In this document: in pieces, positions 33,791 through 44,570 of the stretch
How the letters are laid out: each line of letters starts with the position of its first letter
How positions within the stretch are numbered: position 1 is the first letter of the stretch
From: Cladocopium goreaui
Taxonomy: Eukaryota > Sar > Dinophyceae > Suessiales > Symbiodiniaceae
DNA length: 64,000 bases
NCBI GenBank assembly: GCA_947184155.2
Contig: CAMXCT020001802.1
Coordinates: forward strand, 325,420 to 389,419
Direction: 5' to 3'
The notes under the pieces: generated by a model
What the model saw: only the letters and a program-made list of their open reading frames with translations
Database searches by the model: none
Told to the model about the DNA's origin: nothing
Program-made: the position numbers and the translations under genes

Positions 33791-34073
33791 CATACACACT
33801 AGGCAGCAAGGAATAATGTTTTCTTCAAATCACCAATCAGATTGGACAATTTAATATAAGTCTTCGCCAGTTTGAGTGGATCATACTTCCAGTTTGTTAC
33901 TTCTTCCTTCTAAGCCGCAAGAAGCTAGCTGGCCAAGTTGTGTTTAGGGGAATCATGTCCTTTCGTAGAAACATAATTTGCCATCAAGGGACTGTTCTCT
34001 CAGTGCACAGATCAATACTTATAGATGTTGGCGAAGTGGTTACCAGAAACCAAACAGACATACGGCATCATAT

Positions 34074-34186
34074 GGCCATGGATCAATACCTGTAAATACC
34101 ATTTTGAGGGGGATGAACATTCATACATCCCAGCTATTTCGATGTGAACTACAGGGGTACTTTTCGGTGACTTGACCCGAGGATGG
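34074..34186. repeat. MITE family D, copy 2
   Basis: Shares ATGGATCAATACCTGTAAAT, GGGATGAACATTCAT, CCCAGCTATTTCGATGTGAA and CTTGACCCGAGGATGG with the other D copies. Confidence 0.7.
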
Positions 34187-34532
34187 CGATGGAGTTCTAT
34201 CCAAAGAAGAGCTGCAAGCGGCGACTCGTTGCAAAACTGGGATCACGGCCATTTTTTTCCACTCGGCTTTGACCAAGGGGGAAGATATACACAGAAAAAG
34301 GATGAAAAAGGTTAGTTTATAAGGGAACATCATGGATCAACCATGATAAACTATGGAATTTTGATATAAATTTGGTATTCCCGTTTTTGAGATAAAGCAT
34401 AATCATCATATTTTTTTCCTGGAGTTCAGTCTTTTTCCATCTTTTTGGCAGACCATCCACAGCTGTCAGAGAGCCAAGGCAATTATGAAGAGCAAGTCAA
34501 GAGACATGTCGCTGCTTGGCAGGCATTGGATC

Positions 34533-34590
34533 GCCCACGACTTTATGAGTTTTTTTTTATCCCCAAGTCGTGGGCAAAAAAAAAACTCGT
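34533..34590. repeat. interlaced inverted repeats
   Basis: GCCCACGACT (34533-34542) pairs with AGTCGTGGGC (34566-34575), while GAGTTTTTTTTT between them pairs with AAAAAAAAACTC beyond the second arm. The two stems interlock. Confidence 0.6.
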
Positions 34591-35540
34591 AGGGTTTAGA
34601 TGATCGACGGGGATTGTCAAGCACTATTATTGTTCAATATTGTTCATATATTTCATATGCCCAAGATGAGCAATCCCTAGCATAGTGCCATAGAGGTTGG
34701 ATGACCCTGATGTTTTTAAGGTGCCATTTTGTGGCACATGTGGCACATGTCCAGCACATTCGTGGTGGTGGTTTCTACTTAAATGACGAGGGTCGTCTCC
34801 CAACAGACTTGGGATGATGACGAGGGATAGCCAATCTTCGTGGAGGTTTAAGAGTTTAAGGCTACCCCCGTAATGGTAATCCCATGTAATCCCCAAGAAC
34901 TGGGACTTAAACAGTCCTACAATAGTTATTGGGGTAGTTATTGGGGTTACCCTCACGCCTTGTTTGGTATGAAATCTGTGGTTTCCAGGCTCAACTTTTG
35001 TCCCAAACTCAGGCCGATGAGTCGCCAGCTTCCTTCCAACATCGCTACGGTCCCACCGGTCTCGGTCTGGAAGCCCGGTCTGGGTCTGGAAGCCCGGTCT
35101 GGGCTGCCGGGCACTACAACTGCCTGAGTCAAAAGATGTCAAAAGACTGAGGCCAACCATTTTGCTTGGCACGAGTCTCTAAATGTCTCTAGTGCTATAC
35201 ACACCGACGATCGGCATAAAATGATATAAAATGGCATGTGGAAGGGTCCATCCAAAGCAGCACGCTCATGACATCTCATGACAGTTCTTTGGGGTCACCG
35301 CAGAGTTGATACCGCCCTTGCCATTTCAAAATGGTGACCTACCAAAATCCCAAAAAAGGGTAAGAATCTGTGGCTGGACCCATGGTTGAGGTGCAGGGTG
35401 GCGCGCCCTTGTTGCTTCCCATCTCGAGCCGTTGGGGAGACCCAGCGGAACTGGTGGCACATTGCCTGGGGGCTTTATGGGGCTTCCAGAGCCGTGGTCG
35501 TTTCCCCAACCCATTCAGATGTCTGAGGATTGGTTGATCA

Positions 35541-35650
35541 GTTGGGTATGGATCAATACCTATTAATACCATTTTTAGTGGGATGAACATCCATTTACCA
35601 GCTATTTTGGGGTTCACTAGGTACCAGGGTTTTGACCCATCCCCAGTTGT
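35541..35650. repeat. MITE family D, copy 3
   Basis: TATGGATCAATACCTATTAA, then ATTTTTAGTGGGATGAACAT, CCAGCTATTTTGGGGTTCAC, and ACCAGGGTTTTGACCCATCC. Confidence 0.75.
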
Positions 35651-36202
35651 TTCAAGTTGAAACACCCTTCTCCAGTGGAGCTTTCCAGAGCTATCCTGGA
35701 CAAACCCAAATCTTGATCCGACTGTGACCGATTTCGAGCCAGGAAGTAGCTTAAAGACGCAGTCGCTGGATGGCCCGGCCCTCGGTCAGATACGCAACAT
35801 TGAAAGCATGGAGGCTGGCCCCAAAACTCTGTTTGGTTGATGGGTTTCCAGTAGTTTTTCAGGGGTATACTGGTTATACATGGCTATAAAACATAGATAA
35901 CATAGGCTCATGATTCTAAGGCACTCATAATGAGAATACTTAATCTATCAACCTCTAGCTCCTGGGGGATATGGGCCGAACTTGGTAACCCAGAAATTGA
36001 TTGGATCAGCAACTCAAACCCTTTGAGACCTGTGGGTACCGTTGGGTGCCCTGGCCTGACATTTTATGGCTCACAACCAAAAGTTCTTTTGATTGCCATG
36101 CTTCGCTTTTGCCTTGATTTATCGATATTTATGGATCCGATAATTGATGGATCTAATTGCATGTCATTGCGTTTTGCCTTGATTTTTCCATATTTTCCAT
36201 CT

Positions 36203-36326
36203 GGCTATGGGTCAATACCTATAGATACATTTTTAGTGGGTTATTCAGTTATTCACATCCATAAATCCCAGCTATGACTTGGGGTTCACGGCACGGTACC
36301 AGGGTTTTATGACCCATCCCCATCTT
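36203..36326. repeat. MITE family D, copy 4
   Basis: GGCTATGGGTCAATACCTAT to TTATGACCCATCCCCATC; its outer ends (GGGTCAATA and TATGACCCA) are complementary, which suggests terminal inverted repeats for this family. Confidence 0.75.
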
Positions 36327-36335
36327 TTTCCATGT

Positions 36336-36436
36336 TGGATCCATCTATCCATAAAAGTGGATCCATATTTTTCCATATTTTCATGATTTTTCATGATTTT
36401 TCATGATTTTTCATGATTTATGGATAGATGGATCCA
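36336..36436. repeat. 20-bp perfect inverted repeat with tandem TTTTTCATGA loop
   Basis: TGGATCCATCTATCCATAAA (36336-36355) is the exact complement of the arm at 36417-36436. The loop carries about four copies of the unit TTTTTCATGA. Confidence 0.85.
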
Positions 36437-39400
36437 CTTTTTTTCAATCTCTGCTCTTCAGACTCCGCGCTGCATCTCCAGGCAGCCTGGGTGGCCTGGG
36501 CCTGGGTGGCCTGGGTCCCATGCACCCAGCGGTGGCGCCAGGCCAGTGGTCTCTACGGATCCTGTACCTTACTATACCCTTGATATGAAGAATTCCTGAA
36601 ATAGGGCTACTCTTATACCTTACTACCCCAAATCATCCAAAATCAGAGCGTTTTGGTTAAGATCCAATGTTTTTGGAGTAGCACCATTGAATTGTTCAAT
36701 CAACCGCCGGCGATTCTCAGGCATGGCTGGCATGGTATCATCTCTACATCCTGGCGGAATCTCAGTCAGGCCACGGGCAGCGAGTTGGGGTGGTTTCCCA
36801 TGGCTTCGGAAGCTTTGAAAAGATAGACATCTTGTTCCACCATCTTTGGAAATCAGTTCCATTTTCCAAGTTTATGCATGTTTATGCCAATTTCCATTTT
36901 TGATTCTTTTGTTTCGGGCATATATTATTATTTCAATCGTGTTTCCGGGTCGTGCGAATCTCAAATGGTATTTTGGGGATATTTAGGAGATATTTAGTTG
37001 AAATCATTTCCAGCCCTTTCGAGAGAACCAGGGGTTGAAACATCAGCTTTGAGTTGGGGGCCATCTCGCCATCCAATCCTGTGCTTTTTTGCGCTTGGGC
37101 GGCTTTGAGGTCGCAGCCGACGATCTCACAGCCCGGAGTTTGGGGACCTTGAAGTGGTGGGAGGTTGGGATGGACCCAGGATGGATCAAAACCTTTGGGA
37201 TGAACATCCAGAAATATCAGCTTCTACAATGTCCTACATGTCTACATGGTTTTGGGCGTATCTTCTATGGTTAGGACAGGAGGGTTGCGGCTTGGGGTCG
37301 ACACAATTCTGCTCAATTGGTTTGAAGAGTTCTATATCAAGCCATGCTGCCAGGAGGTGTCGAAGGGATATCCATGGGAGTTGGGGTCTGTTCAGAGTGG
37401 GCCCCATCAAGAGGGTGGCATGTATACTTAGGGAATGAAAAGAATTTGGAAAGACTATCCAAGCTTCCCTAAAGACATCTAAAAACTCTACAAAAAACAT
37501 CAACATCCATTAAACAACCCCAAGTCGGTGGTACTTGATCAATCAGTACTTGCGCCGCAATCACCGCTGAGTCACCCTTGTCGATTCCTCATGCAGTGGT
37601 CACCGCCTCAGCTTGCCTCTTTCCTTCCAATTTTGTTTGAGGCAACAGAAGAGGGAATTTTGACATCCACTTCAAAATGGATGCGACACGACTTTTTCTT
37701 TTCGCATTTTTTTCTTGTGGGCGATTTAGAGGTGCCTAGGATTTCTGCCAAGGAAAAACGTCCTCGTCAACCCCGCATTGGCATTAATATTGAATTAACA
37801 CACCGGCAGTAAGTAGGTGGGTCACCGACTTAGTGATAAATCACGAACAACTAAATTCTAAAATTGATAAACATTGTAACATTCCTCTGTTTCTTCATCC
37901 TGGGTCAACGTTACCCAACTGAGGCCAGCCCTGTAAAACCGGACGCCCGAGCCTTCGTCACAGTGCCTCCACAGGCGATGCTGGCTGTGTGTAGACTCCA
38001 AGACTCTAAGCAATCACCATTTTCCTACCATTTGGGGATGGTAAAACCCGCAAACATTACCCATCTTTACCATTTTCAATCATTTTTGCAGTGTTTTTTT
38101 TTGAGAATAATTTGGGAAACCCTCAACAAGAAGCCCAGCATTTGGGGATGGTAAAAACATAGCACCTATCAAAATGGTGATGAAACAATTGGGGATGGTT
38201 TATGGCATTGGGTCTACCAAAAACTGGCGAAAATGAGGTCCGAATCCCTAGGCAATCATTGGGGACACCATCCCATTTTCATACAAACCTATAGCTCATA
38301 TAGTTATATATAGTTGGTATATAGTTGGTTACATCCCTCACCCAATTACATGAACATCAAGTGGATGGTTGAGTCTCCGAAACAGTGATTCTTTTGCATC
38401 AACCCTTGGCAGCTCCCAATGTGACTTGACTTGGCACGGCACGGCAAGTCAGGAGAGTCAAGCCTAGAAGAGATACCAGTCAGACTAGTCAATCCTAGAG
38501 TGCATTGTACTACAGATCAAATTTGTTTTTTTTTTGAACTGGCTTCAGTTTTTCAGGTTTGAGCATATTGAACATGTTTTGTTGAATTTATTAGTCGATA
38601 TTATATAGTCGCCCCATGGGTTTCCATTCGGAACATGCGACCTGGTCGGGGCATCATCAAATGAGTTCTTCCTTGGATGATCAGCTGTCCAGCGACCTGG
38701 TCGCTGTCCAGGCGAGTCCTGTCAGAAATGCATCGATGTCCTTGGTGCGTAGCTCAGCTATGCGTCAAGAATGAAGACCTAACAGACATGAACAGACCAC
38801 AATTGATGTTTTTCCATGTGTTGAAACCCCTTTTTTAGTATGATGAGATTCTTGTGGTACCCAATTTTGGCTCGTAGCCGTTCCCATTCATTAGTTTCGA
38901 GCTCTGGAAGAAACACTTTTTGTCAAAATTGATTTGGCACCCATCCTTGATAAATCTAGGACCCCCCCCAAAAAGAGGAAAATCACAATCCTACCAAAAT
39001 AGTGGTAAAGTACAGTTCTATGTTTTTTTTTGGTTCTCATTCAAAGCTTGAGGAATGCCAGGAATGCTGTCACTTCTTTAAGACTCCAGCGATGTAAGCA
39101 ATCTGACCCCGGCGGGCACATTCCAGAACAACCTTCCAGCAATGCCGTGTTTTGGTTGGCAAAATAGAGAGGGCTTCTTGCCATGTTCTCGATAAACTTG
39201 CCCTTGGTAGGTACACACTTTTGTTCGAGATCCCAAATGTGCAGTGGTCATCAGTTCCATCTGCTTTCAGATCAGTTGGCTGGGGATTTCTCAAATTGTT
39301 TAGACAAAATCCTCGCTTCGCTGCCACAGACCATTTTTCGGAATGGGGTGTCCGGTTTTTTGAGAAACCAAGATATGGGTGTTTGAAACCTAGTGCACGA

Positions 39401-39921
39401 TCAACCAACAATGACGAACATTTGAGAAGATGGCTTGATTTGGACGTGAAATCCGATTCATTCCGATTCCGTGGACTTCTTAACTTTCAGCACATCCCCA
39501 TGTATCAATGTATCGGTATATCTAAAATTGCTCATATATTCATATATATATATTATATTATTGCTTATTAATATTGTTTATTTTCAGTCTCTCCAGATTA
39601 AAGTCAATCCTGCTGAATCTCTCTTGGAGCCTGGGAAAACCCTGCAGAAATCCACCCAGACAGCCCGAAATCTGCTCCAAGACTCCTGTGGATGCAGAGC
39701 AGCGCGCCTACATGTCCTTGCCAGCGCAGGTGAGTTGTTGGGATCGCGAAATGGGTGGCTTAACAAATGGGGGAATGTCTTTGGATATTTACCCATATAA
39801 ATCACATATATATATATATATTGTCATAAGCATCATACAAGTACATTCACATATTAATTACATAGTATTATTCTGCAAGCATCATATGTATATTCATAAT
39901 ATATTCATATATTAATGACTA

Positions 39922-39960
39922 GTTACCCCGGCTTGATATATTATATCAAGCCAGGGTAAC
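39922..39960. repeat. 39-bp near-perfect palindrome
   Basis: GTTACCCCGGCTTGATATA and its complement TATATCAAGCCAGGGTAAC meet with a single-base centre and one mismatch. Confidence 0.85.
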
Positions 39961-40197
39961 TCATCATTTCGCTCTTAATTCATCCTCTTTGTTGCACACA
40001 GGCACTTCCGACGACGCAATAGAAGCAATTCTGTGGACTCCGTTGCGGGTATTGGGGAACACCAAATGGTTGAATCTGGAAATTGTCGATGCTCGACTTC
40101 GGAATTGTGCACGAAGGACTCCCAAGCTCCATTGGAGGTCATTGGACAAGGGTCCTGAGTGATTTACTTGATACTTAGTTATATATTCATAGTTGAG

Positions 40198-40298
40198 GGT
40201 TTCCTAAAATGGGGGATCCCTGAGTCACCATAGGTTTCAATACCCAAAAAACAGCCCAATGTTGGATGATTTGAGGGGCACCCCTATTTTAGGAAACC
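40198..40298. repeat. MITE-like element E with GGTTTCCTAAAAT ends
   Basis: GGTTTCCTAAAATGGGGG at the left and CACCCCTATTTTAGGAAACC at the right are inverted repeats of about 18 bp with one mismatch; the interior is unique in this window. Confidence 0.75.
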
Positions 40299-40495
40299 AC
40301 CATTTATTGCTTTCAGAATGTTTCAGATCCATTCAGGCATCACTATTGGACCATATTGGACCTGCATATTCAAACAGATCGTGACATTTGGACCTTGGTG
40401 ACCTGGGCTCAGCGCAAAGCTTGATCCAATGGCCGGAAGAAAAGAGAAGCCACTGGGTGTTTGCTTTGCTGTGCCGATGGTTTTGAAATCGTAAT

Positions 40496-40601
40496 TACCC
40501 TCTGGTAAACTAACATAACTATTGAAAATTGCCATAGAAATAGTTGATTTACCAATTAATAATGGTGATTTTCTATAGCTACGTTAGTTTACCAGAGGGT
40601 A
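40496..40601. repeat. MITE family A, copy 8, opposite orientation
   Basis: The same ends, but the core reads ATTGAAAATTGCCATAGAAA then AATGGTGATTTTCTATAGC, that is, inverted relative to the other copies. Confidence 0.85.
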
Positions 40602-40746
40602 TCAATGATAACAGCTGTGAAACAGAATGTTTGCGTTCCGTCCCAGTCGTGAACATGGTTTCATACATCCCCATAGGTTAATATGATAGGTTCCCCACAA
40701 CTGAACGTGCATCGGAATCGTGTTTGTGCCTTCATAATCAATGGTA

Positions 40747-40847
40747 TACCCTGGGTAAAGTATGATGTGGGAAAACCATTTTTTTTCCTCGGAAAATCAT
40801 CTACTAATAGTAGGTTTTCAACATCTATGTGAGTCTACCCGAGGGTA
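40747..40847. repeat. MITE family A, diverged copy 9
   Basis: TACCCTGGGTAAAGTATGAT to GAGTCTACCCGAGGGTA with a decayed core, 146 bp downstream of copy 8. Confidence 0.6.
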
Positions 40848-42571
40848 ACTTATTTGTCTTCATTTATCTACGGGATATTCCCTGGGGGTTGTTTGTTGTG
40901 ATTCTCCGCAAAAAAACCCAGGTGCAAAGCGATGACGCTCTGGGTCCAGCACGGGAAGCCTAGAGGTTTAGTGCAACCAACCAATCATATCCAATCATGG
41001 GTTTATTTCTGTAGGATTTTCTATGATTTGCCCAAATACTTGGGAGAGATTAACATGTCCACCAGTTTGCGTTGCGTTCCCCCATGTACAAGTGAGTTAT
41101 AGACATAGGTGTTAAATTCACTTTCTGAGTGGGACGACCTGTTCCGGTTTTGTTCCATACTCTTAGTTCTTACTTTTCGTTGATCGTATCCTAACTATTT
41201 TTCCGTATTGTTGGTCAATGCCCCCTAACATTATAACTCATTGTGATATGCCGTATATCCACATTTAATCAACAATCACCCAATGTACAGTAGGACATTA
41301 TAGGCCCCATTCACTATTTACAGGATCATTTTCCATCTGCGGTATGGCTAAATCCCGGCATCCGGTGAAAACCAGAAAAAATGCATCTCAAATTCATGGT
41401 ATGATGTATGGTACTTGTATTAGTACGGATATTCCCGGGTTTGGGTTTTCTACTTTTTAAGTACTGAAAAAATCAGGGACACCGGGCTGACCAGGTCGAT
41501 GGGAGATGTTTTTTTTCCGGGAGTTGAGGCTGTCTTGCCACGATCTTCGGGTCGGTCCAGACATTTGGAGGCGACGGAATGGGTGATGCAACTGACGGTC
41601 TAGACCGAAAACATCTCCCAATATATCCCAGTTTTTAGGGGGTTCTAGATGTTTTCTGGGGGTTAGAAGTCGGTCCCTAGCCGTACTTACAACTTCCGAG
41701 ATTACTTGCGTAGTGACGTAGTGGTTGGGAGATGGTCGCTATGACATGGCCTTTTTGAAAGACTGGGATGGGTTGAACCCATTGAACTGAAAATTCACCC
41801 ACCCTGGCAACCCCATAGAAGTGAGGGTTCCAGGTTTCAGGGTTTCAGAATTCCAGGAATCTGTTCCTGTTTTGAGTGGCAGTCCCAGACCAAGAAATTA
41901 CTGCTGTCGGGAATATCTAGCGGTGACACCTTCTTTTGGCCCAGCTCTATGGGTCTCACTTTTTTTGGCACTTCAACATGGGCCCTGAATGGTCGGCCAA
42001 AGCTGGCTGAATGGTTTTCTTGTGACTACCTGAGGGCACTCCTTAAAAAAAGCGCTTTGGATGGAAAGCCGTGCCACAGGTTGGTGTCATTTTTTTAAGA
42101 CTTTTTGTGAAAATGGAGTGTTCCCAGTGGACTTTGATTAGATTTCAATAGATTTCACCATCAACAGCCATTTCTTGCATGTCATGTGGGCACCTCAGGT
42201 TGCGGGGACCCAAAGCACTGTTTCCCTGGTGCATCTCTGGCTCCCTTTGCAGGTTCCTTGGAAACGCCAACACACCAGAGTATGGAACCAGAGATTTCAA
42301 GAGGATGTCCTGCTAATTACTCACAAGGGTAGATGGTCTTTTTTTGGTCTACTGCAGTTTGCTGCCTGACTTCAGTGCCTGGACCTCCAAAAAATCAAAA
42401 CATAATTTGAAATTTGGAATGGATTGAATGGTTGTTTTACCATTTTGTTCAGCCCTTTTAGTCTTAGTGAAGATTTCCCACATCTGAAATGAGGTCGTTG
42501 TGGCCTTGAAGATATATCAACTGTAGTTGGACGGTGACACCTAGCGATCCACTCGGCACCTTCATATCCCC

Positions 42572-44570
42572 ATGGAGAGCAAAAGGCGCAGGGTGGAGCC
42601 TGTTGGGCCTAAGCAGCTGCTAGCGTGGTGCAATCAGAAAGTGACCAGCCAAACCCTAGAGCTTCACGTGTTTTTGCCTAGTGGGCGCTGCGAAGCTGTA
42701 TACCTTCCACTGAGTAGCAGCGTTGGTGACTTGAAACTGGCTGCACAGCATTCGTTGGGACAACGTTTCTTGAAGCTTGCTGCACCGAATGGGTGTTTGT
42801 TGGAACCTGAAGACTCTCTTCAATGCACAGGGCTGCAGGACGGAGACACCATTGCGGCAGTTGTGCAGCAGCCAAGGATAGCGGCGACATCAACGGCCTT
42901 TGCTCTTTGGTGTTTCGGAGGTGACAGGATTGTGACATGGGGCAATGCACATGATGGTGGTAACAGCACCAGAGTCCAGGATCAGCTCAGGAAGGTTCAG
43001 CAAATTTGTGCGACGCACTTTGCTTTTGCAGCGATCCGCCACCTCCTCGTGGTTCCCCCGGGCCCCCTTCCGTGCGAAGGGGAGGCGAAGTTTAGCGGAT
43101 CCGGCAGTACCTATGTCGTTAGCACCCTGTATGGAGATTTGGCACCTCTTTGGATGCACTAGGGAGAGGCTTTGGCAGCACCTCGACGGCAGCCTTCGGG
43201 TACTGCCGGGCTTCTTTGAAGCCATGCCCGTGCCACCTCTGATCGATAATGGAGGGAGAAGTGCCTGTGGAAGTGGGGCGGTGGCACTTCGCACCACCTC
43301 GGCGACATGCTGGACGGGTGGTTTGAGCACAGCACTCGGTGGGTGACGAGTCGTTCTGAGGGCTTCTGCCCGCGGGGCGTAATGAGTTTAAAGCACATCA
43401 ATTAGTTTGAGCACACGACTGCTTTGCATGTCGATCCATATTCAAGCGAGGCCTGGTCACCGAATTCTCTCGCTCTGACCAGCGTTATTTTCTAAGAATT
43501 TGCGGTGCTGCCACCTGTGCTACTGCCTTAAGAATATTTTTGGTGGCAGCGTCTTAGTGCAGACTCCGGTCTGCATATTTGGCCTGTTGCCTTTGCAATA
43601 TTTGCCCCCTTTTGCAGCGATCTTGGCAGATGGCACTGTCGTGACGTGGGGCTGCCCCGCTCATGGTGGCGACAGCGCCATGGTTCGGAAGCAACTTAGG
43701 GGAGTTCAACATATTTGCGCCACAAGAGCTGCTTTTGCTGCAGTCCTGGCAGATGGTACTGTTGTGACCTGGGGCAATGCACAAGATGGTGGTGACAGCA
43801 CCAGGATCCATGATCAGCTCAGGAAGGTTCAGCAAATTCGTGCAACAAACTCTGCTTTTGCAGCGATCTTGGCAGATGGCGCCGTTGTGACTTGGGGTAG
43901 TCGACATGATGGTGGTGACAGCATCGCAGTCCAGAATCAACTCAGGGAAGTTCAACACATTTGCGCGACAAAAGCTGCTTTTGCTGCAATCCTGGCAGAT
44001 GGTACTGTTGTGACCTGGGGCAGTGCACATGATGGTGGTGACAGCACCAGAGCCCAGAATCAGCTTCGAAACGTTCGGCAAATCCGTGCAACAAACTCTG
44101 CTTTTGCAGCGATCTTGGCAGATGGCGCCGTTGTGACTTGGGGTAGTCGACATGGTGGTGGTGACAGCATCGCAGTCCAGAATCAACTCAGAGAAGTTCA
44201 ACACATTTGTGCCACAAATACCGCCTTTTCTGCGATCTTGTCAGATGGAAATGTTGTGACGTGGGGCAATGCACATGATGGTGGTAACAGCACCAGAGTC
44301 CAGGATCAGCTCAAGAATGTTCAAGACATTCATGCCACAAAGTATGCTTTTGCTGCGATTCTGGCAGATGGCTCTGTTGTGACCTGGGGCAGAGCGGCTG
44401 ATGGCGGTGACAGCAGTGCAGTCCAGAATCAGCTCAAAGACGCTCGACACATTTCTGCCAGCGGGCGTGCTTTTGCTGCGATCTTGGCAAACGGAAATGT
44501 CGTGACATGGGGCAATCCACGTGCTGGTGGTGACAGTACCTCCGTTTTGGATGATTTGAACTGCATCTAG
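42572..44570 (+). CDS. ubiquitin-like domain plus TWG repeats, paralog 2, split by a 586-bp insert
   Basis: The first part (42572-43036) starts MESKRRRVEP, has the same ubiquitin-like region as the gene at 18138 (LELHVFLPSGR, VGDLKLAAQHSLG, LQDGDTIAAVV), then the first TWG repeat and the AFAAI of the second. The second part resumes at 43623 and runs to the stop at 44570 through nine repeats. Removing exactly 586 bp joins the two in frame to about 470 residues, close to the 484 of the paralog. Repeats here prefer WG(N/S)xHDGGDS and end QIRATN or HICATK. Two successive repeat pairs are almost identical (246-bp period, near 43828-44319), so the array expanded recently. If the insert is not spliced, the gene is broken after about 152 residues. 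Function is unknown. Confidence 0.8.
43037..43622. other. 586-bp insert or unusual intron flanked by 14-bp direct repeats
   Basis: CTTTTGCAGCGATC occurs at 43023-43036 and again at 43609-43622, bounding the insert. The reading frame is restored only by removing one repeat plus the insert. The left part is GC-rich with a CCCCTTC...GAAGGGG hairpin, clearly unlike its surroundings. The repeats look like a target-site duplication of LINE/SINE length, but no poly-A or tRNA-like box is evident. The border ...TTTTGCAG is a good intron acceptor, though the donor side then starts CG, which is not one of the donors used elsewhere in the window. Confidence 0.7.

Larger units (their letters stand above)
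19593..42571. other. 23-kb gene-poor stretch rich in small inverted-repeat elements
   Basis: No reading frame here shows a recognisable domain, consistent codon pattern or exon chain. The stretch holds at least six families of short inverted-repeat elements listed separately, AT-rich microsatellites (20340-20640, 24295-24380, 25235-25315, 31770-31870, 39530-39570, 39800-39910), a loose repeat of GCATGGGTTTT (23166-23255), and a (CA)n tract at 28373-28388. Unlisted parts look like unstructured intergenic DNA. Confidence 0.6.

Noticed and set aside
34627..35172. 181-residue minus-strand frame
   Set aside because: No motif, and it overlaps short repeated phrases (GGTCTGGAAGCCC) and other frames.
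39152..39571. 139-residue plus-strand frame overlapping a minus-strand frame of similar length
   Set aside because: Neither shows motifs or exon partners; the tail runs into an AT microsatellite.
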